Assembly (NCBI GenBank): GCA_040235415.1
Contig: JBECKR010000271.1
Coordinates: 1 to 16,595 of the forward strand
Source: JBECKR01 sp040235415
GTDB taxonomy: Bacteria; Acidobacteriota; Polarisedimenticolia; Polarisedimenticolales; Polarisedimenticolaceae
Direction of reading: 5' to 3'
Length of the DNA stretch: 16,595 nt
In this document: piece after piece, positions 1 through 7,200 of the stretch
Layout of the letters: each line of letters opens with the position of its first letter
How positions within the stretch are numbered: position 1 is the first letter of the stretch
The notes under the pieces: generated by a model
What the model saw: only the letters and a program-made list of their open reading frames with translations
What the model was told of the DNA's origin: nothing
Database searches by the model: none
Program-made: the position numbers and the translations under genes

Positions 1-1299
1 GCGCTGCTGTGGGTGCAGGTCGTCGGGGTGCTCGCCATCGCGGGGATCGCGCTGCTGTTCGCGAACTGGATCAGCCGGCCGTACCGGCGGCTCGCGGCGG
101 CCGCCGATGAGGCGGGGATCGGCTCGGACGCCGGCGGCGCGACGGCCGAGCCGGACGACCTCGCGCGCGCGTTTCGCGAGATGATCGCGAAGCTTCGGGC
201 ACAGGACGAAGCGCTCGGCACGGCCGAGCGCGAGGCGACCGGACTCGGGGATCTCGTGCGGTTCGCGTCGCGATCCGCCGCGGGCCTCGCGACCGGCGTC
301 CTGGTGCTCGACCGCCGCGCGACCGTCGCGGCCTTGAACCCCACGGCGGCCCGGCTGCTCGAGGCCGACCCCGAGAGGTCGCGGGGCAGGCCGCTCTCCG
401 AGATCGCCCCGCCGATCGAGGGCCTCGCGGACCTGGTGCGGGTGTGCCTCGAGCGCGGGCAGGCGGCCTCGCGCGAGGTCCTGGCGGTGCGCTATCCCGA
501 CGGGCGCGACGGCCACCTCGGGGTCACGATCTCGCCGAGCCCCTCGCCGAAGGGCGACGTCGCGGGCGCGCTCCTGCTGATGACCGACCTCACCGAGATC
601 CGCAGGATCCAGGATCAGGCGCGCCTGCGCGAGAGCCTCGCGACCGTCGGCACCATCTCCGCCGGCATCGCTCACGAGTTCCGCAACGCCCTCGGGACGA
701 TCCTCGGCTACGCCCGCATGCTCGAGAAGCGCGACGACCCGCGGGTCCACGGTCCGGCGCGGGAGATCCTGAAGGAGGTCGAGGGCTCGCGCCGGATGGT
801 CGACGAGTTCCTGATGTACGCGAAGCCGCCGAAGCCGGAGCGCGAGCGCTTCGAGGTCGAGCCGCTGCTGCGGGCGTGCGCCGAGGTCGCGCCCCGCGGG
901 GTCGAGGTCGCGGTCGACGGCGAGTTCGGCCGGGTCGAGGGCGACGCGGCGCTGCTGCGCCGGGCGTTCGACAACCTGCTGCAGAACGCCGCCGACGCCG
1001 GCCGCGGCCGCACGAGCGCGGTGCGGGTCGGGATCCACGGCCGCTCCACCGCCTCGGGGCGGGTCGTGCAGATCGAGGTCGAGGACGACGGGCCCGGGAT
1101 CCCGCGCGAGCGCTTGGAGCGCGTGTTCGTGCCGTTCGAGAGCGGGCGACCGGGCGGCACCGGTCTCGGCCTCGCGCTGGTCGAGCGCACGGTCGTCGAG
1201 ATGGGAGGCACCGTCGACGCCTCCGCCGGGCCGCGCGGCGGCGCGATGTTCCGGATTCGGCTGCCGCTCGCGGTCGAGGACGCTCCGGGGACGGCGTAA
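1..1299 (+). CDS. Sensor histidine kinase (HAMP-PAS-HisKA-HATPase), 5'-truncated; probable NtrB/PilS-like partner of the sigma-54 regulator
   Basis: The frame is open from base 1 and begins inside a hydrophobic helix (residues 1-19), so the true start and any sensor region lie before the window. The GTG at 13 is in frame but is probably not the start. After the membrane segment comes a HAMP-like linker (ISRPYRRL, about residues 23-75), a PAS-like domain (about 95-205; TGVLVLDRRATV), then the HisKA phosphoacceptor motif IAHEFRN with His at codon 673-675. The ATPase domain shows the N box (DNLLQNAAD, Asn codon 985), G1 (DDGPGIP, 1087-1107) and G2 (GTGLGLAL, 1156-1179). Such kinases autophosphorylate on His and pass phosphate to a receiver domain. 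The NtrC-type regulator at 7797-9200, beyond the pilin genes, is the obvious candidate partner (inferred from proximity). The kinase is in the inner membrane. Confidence 0.92.
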   Translation, partial: ALLWVQVVGVLAIAGIALLFANWISRPYRRLAAAADEAGIGSDAGGATAEPDDLARAFREMIAKLRAQDEALGTAEREATGLGDLVRFASRSAAGLATGVLVLDRRATVAALNPTAARLLEADPERSRGRPLSEIAPPIEGLADLVRVCLERGQAASREVLAVRYPDGRDGHLGVTISPSPSPKGDVAGALLLMTDLTEIRRIQDQARLRESLATVGTISAGIAHEFRNALGTILGYARMLEKRDDPRVHGPAREILKEVEGSRRMVDEFLMYAKPPKPERERFEVEPLLRACAEVAPRGVEVAVDGEFGRVEGDAALLRRAFDNLLQNAADAGRGRTSAVRVGIHGRSTASGRVVQIEVEDDGPGIPRERLERVFVPFESGRPGGTGLGLALVERTVVEMGGTVDASAGPRGGAMFRIRLPLAVEDAPGTA

Positions 1300-1321
1300 C
1301 GATTCGTGACGGTGTTGGGCC

Positions 1322-1353
1322 GCGGGCCGGAGTGGGCCGCCGTCCGGACCCGC
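1322..1353 (+). terminator. Possible terminator hairpin after the histidine kinase gene
   Basis: Inverted repeat 22 bases after the kinase stop: left arm GCGGGCCGGA (1322-1331), right arm TCCGGACCCGC (1343-1353) with one bulged A and an 11-base loop. There is no real T-run afterwards (only CCTTCGAAAT), so it is at best a weak intrinsic terminator. It does separate the kinase from the sigma-54 pilin promoter. Confidence 0.35.
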
Positions 1354-1378
1354 CCTTCGAAATCGTAATTCACTGAAA

Positions 1379-1391
1379 ACAAGCATGTTGT
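1379..1391. promoter_or_regulatory. Candidate activator-binding dyad upstream of the sigma-54 promoter
   Basis: ACAA-GCATG-TTGT, a 4+4 base dyad lying in the only AT-richer stretch between the kinase stop and the pilin genes. It lies about 25 bases upstream of the -24 element. That is closer than usual enhancer sites for NtrC-type activators, so the assignment is tentative. Confidence 0.2.
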
Positions 1392-1415
1392 GTCGCTTTC
1401 GGAGCGATCTCGAGG

Positions 1416-1431
1416 TGGCACGCGCCCTGCA
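1416..1431 (+). promoter_or_regulatory. Sigma-54 (RpoN) -24/-12 promoter of the minor pilin operon
   Basis: TGGCACGCGCCCTGCA matches the consensus TGGCACG-N4-TTGCW at every defined position except one T in the -12 box and the weakly conserved purine at position 8. The invariant GG (1417-1418) and GC (1429-1430) are separated by exactly 10 bases. This predicts transcription from about 1442, a roughly 19-base leader, a good Shine-Dalgarno (AGGAGGA, 1449-1455) and the ATG at 1461. Sigma-54 polymerase needs an AAA+ enhancer-binding protein, and one is encoded at 7797-9200. This parallels RpoN/PilR control of pilin genes. Confidence 0.85.
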
Positions 1432-1460
1432 GTCGTGGATCCCCAGACAGGAGGATCGCC

Positions 1461-1949
1461 ATGTCGGGACAAGGACTTCGTCGAAGGTCGGGAGCGGCGG
1501 TCGATCGCCGCGGATTCTCGCTGCCGGAGCTCCTGGCGGTGCTGGCCATCGCGGGGCTCGTCCTCGCGGTCGCCGTGCCGCTGATCGCCGAGCAGGTCCG
1601 TCAGGCCAAGGTCCGGACGGCGGCGGACCAGCTCTCGACCTCGCTCAAGGCGGCCCGGATGATCGCGGTGTCGAAGCGCAAGGTCATCGACGTCGCGGTC
1701 GCCGTCGCGCCGTCGAACTCCTACAGCTACGAGGGGACCGACGGCAAGACCCGGACGATCGCGATGCCGGACGGCGTCCGGATCGTGTCGTCGACGACCC
1801 CGATCCGGTTCAAGCTCGACGGCTCGCTGCCGGCCCAGGCGACGACGGTCTTGGAGGCCGACCTGACCGGCGGCGCCAAGGAGCGCTGGACCATCACCAC
1901 GAGCGTGCTCGGCGTGTCGACGGTGACCCGCAAGCGGCTCGGCGGATGA
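1461..1949 (+). CDS. GspH/FimT-like (FimU-type) minor pilin / pseudopilin
   Basis: A 162-residue type IV prepilin. A basic leader (residues 1-18) ends in Gly and is followed by the class III cleavage and methylation motif G18/F19-SLPE, with Glu at mature position +5 (E23) and a hydrophobic N-terminal helix to about residue 41. The beta-rich remainder and its size fit the GspH/FimT family. Prepilin peptidase would remove the leader, and the protein would join the pilus-initiating minor pilin complex in the inner membrane. It is the first gene after the sigma-54 promoter, with AGGAGGA 5 bases before the ATG. It is followed by PilV-, PilW- and PilX-like genes, the order of the proteobacterial fimU-pilV-pilW-pilX cluster. 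Classification as FimU rather than GspH rests on context. Confidence 0.88.
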   Translation: MSGQGLRRRSGAAVDRRGFSLPELLAVLAIAGLVLAVAVPLIAEQVRQAKVRTAADQLSTSLKAARMIAVSKRKVIDVAVAVAPSNSYSYEGTDGKTRTIAMPDGVRIVSSTTPIRFKLDGSLPAQATTVLEADLTGGAKERWTITTSVLGVSTVTRKRLGG

Positions 1950-1966
1950 CGGGGAGGAGACGCGAC

Positions 1967-2431
1967 ATGGTGCGGAGCGACGAGAGGGGACTGAGCCTCA
2001 TCGAGGTCATGCTGGCGCTCGGCCTGCTGGCCGGTGTGCTGATCTCGATCGCCGGGCTGTTCGCCATGAGCGAGAAGCAGGTCCGCAGCGGCAAGACGAG
2101 CTCCCAGGCGCTCGCGGTCTGCCGCGGGGTCGTCGAGGACATGAACAGCTGGGGGTTCCACCAGACCTGGAGCAACTTCGGGATCGCCGGCGCCACGACG
2201 CGCGCCGCGACGATCGACATGCGGGCCAACGCCGCGGCCGCGGACTGGCAGCAGGCGGTCGAGAAGGCGCTCGGCGACGGCGCGTGGGGCACGATCGAGG
2301 TCGCCTCGATCGGCCGCGTCACGCCCGCACCGTACCTCGCGCTGACCCGTGCGATCCGGGTCACGGTGACGGTGCACTGGAGCGAGCAGGGGCGCGCGCG
2401 CACCGCCAAGGTCGCCGACGTCCGGATGTGA
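1967..2431 (+). CDS. pilV: PilV-like minor type IV pilin
   Basis: A 154-residue prepilin with an eight-residue leader: cleavage motif G8/L9-SLIE with Glu +5 (E13) and a hydrophobic helix to about residue 30 (VMLALGLLAGVLISIAGLF). The C-terminal part is beta-strand rich. The ATG at 1967 is preferred because GGGAGGAG (1952-1959) lies 7 bases upstream and the leader has normal length. An in-frame ATG at 1946, overlapping the upstream stop as ATGA, is possible and would only lengthen the leader. In proteobacteria PilV is a minor pilin that helps prime pilus assembly and sits near the tip. Here it is second in the same operon, 17 bases after the GspH-like gene. Confidence 0.82.
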   Translation: MVRSDERGLSLIEVMLALGLLAGVLISIAGLFAMSEKQVRSGKTSSQALAVCRGVVEDMNSWGFHQTWSNFGIAGATTRAATIDMRANAAAADWQQAVEKALGDGAWGTIEVASIGRVTPAPYLALTRAIRVTVTVHWSEQGRARTAKVADVRM

Positions 2432-2460
2432 TTCCGGGGTCCCTCGACGGAGGAAACGGC

Positions 2461-5163
2461 ATGAGCACGACGATGCAGCAACGCCGGCGCGAGCACGGCC
2501 TGTCCCTCGTGGAGGTCCTCGTCGCGATCACGATCCTCGCGGTCGCCGTCGCGATCGCGCTCACCGTCTACGAGATGTCGCGGCGCTCGTTCAAGAAGGG
2601 CGAGAACCTGACCGAGCAGCAGCAGGCGGTTCGGATCGCGTTCGACCGCCTCGCCGCCGACCTCCGGCTCGCGGGGTACAACTACAACCCCGACGGCTCC
2701 AAAACCCGGCCGGACGAGCAGATCGAGGCCGCCTACGACACCGCCATCGTGCTGCGCGCGGACTATGACGCCGGGACCCCCGACGCGATCACGCCCGAAG
2801 AGACGATGAAGGGGACCGACTTCCTCACGGTCTCGACCGGCAACGACGAGATCGTGGCGTACGTCCTGGCGAAGCCGGACGGCTCGAGCCCGGACACGCT
2901 GACGTTCGAGGCCGACGTCTCGAACCCGCGCAACGGCAACCTCGAGACCGTGAACGTCCCGAACGTCGCGCTGCGGCAGGGCAACCTCGCGAACCCGCCG
3001 TACACGCTGTACCGCATCACGTTCAACAACGACCCGTCGACGATCGGAACGAGCGCCTTCGTCAACCGCACGCCGCTCATCGACAACGTCTACTCGCTGT
3101 CGTTCCGGTACTTCGACAACGGCGGGGCTCAGCTCAACACCCCGTTCGACCTCGCGGATCTCTCGGACGACATCGGCGGCGGCGACGCCGTCGCGGCGCT
3201 CAACGAGCGCAAGTCGATCCGCCGGATCGTCCCGGAGCTCGTCGGCCTGACGCGCGACCCCGACCCGGAGTGGATCGACACCGCGGACACCCACGCGGCG
3301 ACCCGGCGGTTCCGCAAGTTCACGTTGTCGAACGACATCACTCCCCGCAACATCGGGATGGTCGGGCAGCAGGACCTGGCGTCGGACTACACTCCGCCGA
3401 CGCAGCCCGGAGCTCCGACGCTCGTCCCGGGGCACTGCGGCGGGCTGCTCATCTCGTGGCCCGCGAACCCGGTCGACGACCAGGTCGCGTACTACCGCAT
3501 CAACTACGGCACGAGCCCGGGTTCGGCGGAAGGCCAGCGCTCGGTCGCGGGCACCTCCGCGTTCCTCTCCGGACTGACCGACGCGACGCAGTACTACGTC
3601 ACGATCCAGGCCGCGGATCTCTCGGGGAACCTGAGCATCAAGTCGAGCGAGGTCTCGGCGACGACCTCCAACACGAACACCCCCGACGCGCCGCAGAACG
3701 TCGCGGTGTCGACCGATCTCGACGGCGCGATCTCGGTGACGTGGGATCCGGTCACGACCAACACCGCCGCGGTGCCGGCCGGAGATCCCGCGGCGCCGCT
3801 GCTGCGGGACCTCGCGGGCTACCGCCTGTACCGCAAGGAGGCGTCCGCCGGGAACGCGATCCCGTCGACGCCGCTCGCGGACGAGTCGGTCGTGAAGCCG
3901 AAGGAGGATCCGAGCTACTACGACACGCAGGTCGTCAACTGCCGCGACTACCGCTACTGGGTCCGGGCGGTGGACGCCTGCGGCGTCGCGAGCGACGCCT
4001 CGAGCCCGATCACCGGCAACAGCACCGCGTCGGTCGCCCCGCTCGCCCCCGAGCAGCTGCAGGCGTTCCTCGCCGGCGTGGACCGCGTGAAGATCGAGTG
4101 GAAGGCGGTTCGCGAGGACGTCGACGGCAAGTCGGTGTTCATCGACAGCTACCGCGTGTACCGCACCCCGCTGCTGCCCGACGGCCTCACGCCCACGGGC
4201 GACGCGGCGTTCACGCTGCTGACCACGGTGCAGTCCGGCGCCGACCGCGTCGAGTACGTCGACAACAGCACGCTCCCGGTCGGCTACGTGTACTGGTACA
4301 AGGTGACCGCGGTCGACGACTGCGGCAACGAGTCCGAGGCCGCGGGTCCGGTCAAGCCGGAGTGTGCGTTCGACGGCGACGTCGTGTTCGTCTCGCCGAA
4401 CACCGCGCAGGTCGCGGGGCCCGTCGACGTCGTGGTCCGCGCCACGGGATCCGACAACTACACGAAGTGCACGCTCGAGTTCGTCCCGGGCGACCCGAAC
4501 GCGCCGGCGCGCACCGAGGAGATCCTCTCGACCGTCGCGGGCCAGACCCAGTGGACCTACCACTGGTGGGACGGCCAGACCGGTCCGTACGTCATCCGCG
4601 CCACGGTCGAGAACGAGACCGGCTGCTCCAAGGTCGAGCAGATCAACGTCACCGCCGGCAACGACGTCGGCTGCTGCCTCGACGCCTTCGTCCAGGGCCA
4701 GCCGATCGGGGCGTTGATCGAGACGCAGTGCGTCGGGGCGGGGAACGCGAAGTGCGCGCTCCTCGAGCACCAGATGGAGAACCGCAAGTGCCTCACCCAG
4801 GTGGGCATCGACCGCGTCGTGGTGAGCTGGATCGACGTCACCGGGAACGACCCCAAGCTCTCGGGCCTGAGCTTCGACGGCTCGACGATCTGGAACGCCA
4901 ACGGGGCGGCCTCGCCCGCCTCGACGACGCTGAGCCAGGGCGCCTCGCGCGACCCGAACGCTTCGGTTCCGGCGTACTTCACGAACGCCGACATCGTCGA
5001 CGTGCGCTACGCGTTCACGCAGAACATGACCCGCAAGCAGGGAACCACGTACTTCCAGAACCTGTTCCAGGTGACCTACCAGTTCACCCTGCTCGACGCC
5101 GCGGGTCTGGACACGTCGATCCACGGCACCTGCTCGTTCACGAACCTGCAGTCCGGAAAGTGA
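2461..5163 (+). CDS. Very large PilW-like minor pilin with fibronectin type III and Ig-like modules
   Basis: A 900-residue prepilin, against roughly 250-400 for usual PilW. Start ATG has GGAGGA 6 bases upstream. Residues 1-13 are the leader, the cleavage motif is G13/L14-SLVE with Glu +5 (E18), and a hydrophobic helix runs to about 36. Residues 40-305 resemble a PilW pilin body. Then come three fibronectin type III-like repeats (about 311-403, 407-525, 528-633), ending alike in AADLSGNLS, AVDACGVAS and AVDDCGNES. An Ig-like segment follows (about 636-735), then a Cys-rich C-terminal domain starting at CC (738-739). I count 13 Cys after residue 300, which suggests disulfides formed outside the cytoplasm. 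It is third in the minor pilin operon. The modules suggest an adhesive or pilus-tip role (inference). No PilY1 adhesin is encoded nearby. PilW identity rests on the N-terminus and gene order. Confidence 0.85.
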   Translation: MSTTMQQRRREHGLSLVEVLVAITILAVAVAIALTVYEMSRRSFKKGENLTEQQQAVRIAFDRLAADLRLAGYNYNPDGSKTRPDEQIEAAYDTAIVLRADYDAGTPDAITPEETMKGTDFLTVSTGNDEIVAYVLAKPDGSSPDTLTFEADVSNPRNGNLETVNVPNVALRQGNLANPPYTLYRITFNNDPSTIGTSAFVNRTPLIDNVYSLSFRYFDNGGAQLNTPFDLADLSDDIGGGDAVAALNERKSIRRIVPELVGLTRDPDPEWIDTADTHAATRRFRKFTLSNDITPRNIGMVGQQDLASDYTPPTQPGAPTLVPGHCGGLLISWPANPVDDQVAYYRINYGTSPGSAEGQRSVAGTSAFLSGLTDATQYYVTIQAADLSGNLSIKSSEVSATTSNTNTPDAPQNVAVSTDLDGAISVTWDPVTTNTAAVPAGDPAAPLLRDLAGYRLYRKEASAGNAIPSTPLADESVVKPKEDPSYYDTQVVNCRDYRYWVRAVDACGVASDASSPITGNSTASVAPLAPEQLQAFLAGVDRVKIEWKAVREDVDGKSVFIDSYRVYRTPLLPDGLTPTGDAAFTLLTTVQSGADRVEYVDNSTLPVGYVYWYKVTAVDDCGNESEAAGPVKPECAFDGDVVFVSPNTAQVAGPVDVVVRATGSDNYTKCTLEFVPGDPNAPARTEEILSTVAGQTQWTYHWWDGQTGPYVIRATVENETGCSKVEQINVTAGNDVGCCLDAFVQGQPIGALIETQCVGAGNAKCALLEHQMENRKCLTQVGIDRVVVSWIDVTGNDPKLSGLSFDGSTIWNANGAASPASTTLSQGASRDPNASVPAYFTNADIVDVRYAFTQNMTRKQGTTYFQNLFQVTYQFTLLDAAGLDTSIHGTCSFTNLQSGK

Positions 5164-5177
5164 GGAGCGAGACGACG

Positions 5178-7106
5178 ATGGGCATGTCGACCGAGTCTCC
5201 GACGATCCGACGCGGCGAGCGCGGCTCCGCGATGATCATCGCGATCCTCGTGATGGTGATCCTGACGCTGCTCGGGATCTCGTTCCTCCTGCTCGCCGAG
5301 ACCGAGAACAAGATCGCCGAGAACGAGCGTCTCTCGGCGCAGGCGCTGTTCGCCGCCGAGAGCGGCGCGCGCATGGTGAAGCGCTGGTTCGACCGCCCCG
5401 AGGCGGACTACCCGAACGTCAACGTCCTGAACCCGCCGCTCGCGGCGGTCGACCGCACGCTCCGCGAGATCGACGACGACGGCGATCCCGCGACCGCCGC
5501 GGTGGCGCAGGACGGCAGCGCCGCGCATCCGCGCTACAAGCAGTCGACGGACCGCATCTTCCAGCGCCCGTACCGCCCGACGCTCGAGGACACCCTCCTC
5601 GGCACGGAGGACGGCCCCGACATGCGGATCAGCACCGACACCGCGGCGGGGAAGACGTTCCTCGCGCTGCTGTCGCAGAAGCTGTTCCCGAACTACCCCG
5701 GAACCGGGGGACTGCAGGCGCACATCACGCGGGTCGACATCTACGCGCCGCCGTACATCGAGCTCGGCTCGGGGTGGACGCGCTACGGCATGGCGACGGT
5801 CAAGATCGTCGCCGGCATCTACAAGGTCCAGGGAACGGTGCGGACGATGCTCTCGGAGCGCATGATCAAGGCGGTCCTGAACGAGACGCCGTTCCCGGGC
5901 GCCTACGGCCCGCTGCAGTCCTGCGACAACATGAGCTTCAACGGCGACCTCACCGTGCACTGGGGCGCCGCGACCGCCATCAACGCCTCGGACCTCACGA
6001 ACAACGACAAGAAGATCCTCGGGAGCTGGCCGCGCGTCCCCCCGGCCGGGCCCCGCCAGGACATGCTGTGGGGGTACGACGCGGTCAACGGCACCGCGCC
6101 GTTCCAGGCGTACAAGACCGCGGTCGAGGGGATGGAGATCCAGGACCCGTGGTTCCGCTACATCGGCGGCGGGCCGATCGCGGACTGTCCCGCGACCGTG
6201 CCGCCGGACTACCAGCCGTACCCGTTCGTGTGGTCCTGGAATCCGCCGGGGCCGATCGGCGCGGGGACGCAGCCGTTCCACGACGCCGTGACCGGCACGC
6301 GCTCGAACATCTACCAGAACTTCCCGCTCGTGAGCTGCCCGGACTTCGACTACGAGACCTGGAAGGGGATCGCGACCTCCGGCACGAGCGACGTGCACTA
6401 CTTCACGTGGGTCAGCGGCGACACGTTCAAGGAGAACGGCACCGGCACGGCGAAGACCTTCCGGCAGTGGACCGACTACGCCCCCGCGAGCGGCCAGCGC
6501 GAGGGGCTGTTCTTCTTCGACACCACCGACGGCCTCGCACCGCACGACGACGACAGCGACGGCAATTACGACAACCTCACCCCCGCGATCCGGCTGCAGG
6601 GCGGCACCTGGGGCTCCCGCGGCTTCATCTTCCTGAACACCGTCGAGTTCCAGTCCAAGGGCGTGAACGGGCGCACGATCACGATGAAGGCCCCGGGCGA
6701 GCCGTGGCTCGACATCAACCAGAACGGCATCTTCGACGCCGGCGAGCCGTGGGTCAATCTGCAGTACCCCACGACGTACAACGGCACGTTCTACTCGAAG
6801 GCGAACGACGACATGCTCGACGACGGCACCCATCCCGGCACCGCCGTCGCGGTGCGCAACGGCCAGGGCCCCGCGTTCAACGCCCCCGCGAACCTCTGGG
6901 GGATCCTGTACAACAGCGGCAAGGTCGCCTCGACCGGCCAGGCGATCTACTACGGCAGCGTGATCTCGAAGTCGGGCATCGGCGAGGACTCCCCGGCGGC
7001 CGGCACGCCCGATTTCTGGTGGGACGAGGAGATCGTCAAGAACTGGCCGCCCGCGACCTGGGACCTGCCGCGCGTCATCATCACGCGCTGGGAGACCGAC
7101 CTGTAG
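5178..7106 (+). CDS. Large PilX-like pilus assembly protein with calcium-loop-like motifs
   Basis: 642 residues against under about 200 for classical PilX. The N-terminus is of PilX_N type: RRGERG then a hydrophobic helix (SAMIIAILVMVILTLLGISF) and the signature LSAQALFAAESGARM. The residue at +5 after Gly16 is Ile, not Glu, as is common in PilX/GspK-like proteins that start the pilus. The long C-terminal part is unlike classical PilX. It carries an acidic loop DDDSDGNYD (457-465) and DINQNGIFDAGEPW (512-525), which look like Ca2+-binding Asp/Asn loops. It ends in a Trp-rich stretch with ITRWETDL. The start at 5178 follows GAGGAG (5162-5167); ATG 5184 is an alternative. The gene follows pilW by 14 bases, so it is the fourth operon gene. 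Role as tip or initiation pilin is inferred from family and context. Confidence 0.83.
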   Translation: MGMSTESPTIRRGERGSAMIIAILVMVILTLLGISFLLLAETENKIAENERLSAQALFAAESGARMVKRWFDRPEADYPNVNVLNPPLAAVDRTLREIDDDGDPATAAVAQDGSAAHPRYKQSTDRIFQRPYRPTLEDTLLGTEDGPDMRISTDTAAGKTFLALLSQKLFPNYPGTGGLQAHITRVDIYAPPYIELGSGWTRYGMATVKIVAGIYKVQGTVRTMLSERMIKAVLNETPFPGAYGPLQSCDNMSFNGDLTVHWGAATAINASDLTNNDKKILGSWPRVPPAGPRQDMLWGYDAVNGTAPFQAYKTAVEGMEIQDPWFRYIGGGPIADCPATVPPDYQPYPFVWSWNPPGPIGAGTQPFHDAVTGTRSNIYQNFPLVSCPDFDYETWKGIATSGTSDVHYFTWVSGDTFKENGTGTAKTFRQWTDYAPASGQREGLFFFDTTDGLAPHDDDSDGNYDNLTPAIRLQGGTWGSRGFIFLNTVEFQSKGVNGRTITMKAPGEPWLDINQNGIFDAGEPWVNLQYPTTYNGTFYSKANDDMLDDGTHPGTAVAVRNGQGPAFNAPANLWGILYNSGKVASTGQAIYYGSVISKSGIGEDSPAAGTPDFWWDEEIVKNWPPATWDLPRVIITRWETDL

Positions 7107-7120
7107 CCCGCCGGCGGGCT
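7105..7120. terminator. 16-bp perfect palindrome at the end of the pilX-like gene
   Basis: AGCCCGCCGGCGGGCT begins within the TAG stop codon and reads the same on both strands. As RNA it folds to a GC-rich hairpin, but no U-tract follows. It may be a weak terminator, an mRNA 3'-end stabiliser or a protein-binding site. Confidence 0.35.
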
Positions 7121-7126
7121 CGAGAC

Positions 7127-7156
7127 GTGACAACCGGCTCGTACCGGCGTTACCCT
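7127..7156 (+). promoter_or_regulatory. Weak sigma-70-like promoter candidate for the coiled-coil protein and regulator
   Basis: GTGACA (7127-7132), an 18-base spacer, then TACCCT (7151-7156), 45 bases before the ATG at 7201. The -35 is good and the -10 poor. It would let the regulator gene be expressed independently of the sigma-54 pilin operon. Confidence 0.25.
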
Positions 7157-7200
7157 TTCCGGGGGGCCGCACCGGCCTCCCGGGAAGAGGGGACGAAGCC

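Noticed and set aside
1894..5124. A very long open frame on the minus strand opposite the PilV- and PilW-like genes
   Set aside because: Composition is Arg/Val/Asp/Leu-rich without domain logic, which is the usual antisense shadow of high-GC coding. The plus strand has clear prepilin motifs and ribosome sites.
3270..5177. Open frame upstream of the PilX-like ATG, within the PilW-like gene
   Set aside because: Arg/Gly-rich out-of-frame reading of the pilW region; the PilX-like product starts at 5178 with a ribosome site and the expected N-terminus.
1461..7106. Type II secretion pseudopilin set (GspH-I-J-K) as an alternative reading
   Set aside because: Not fully excluded, but the PilW/PilX N-termini, the order and the PilS/PilR-like regulators fit type IV pilus minor pilins better, and no gsp genes are in view.
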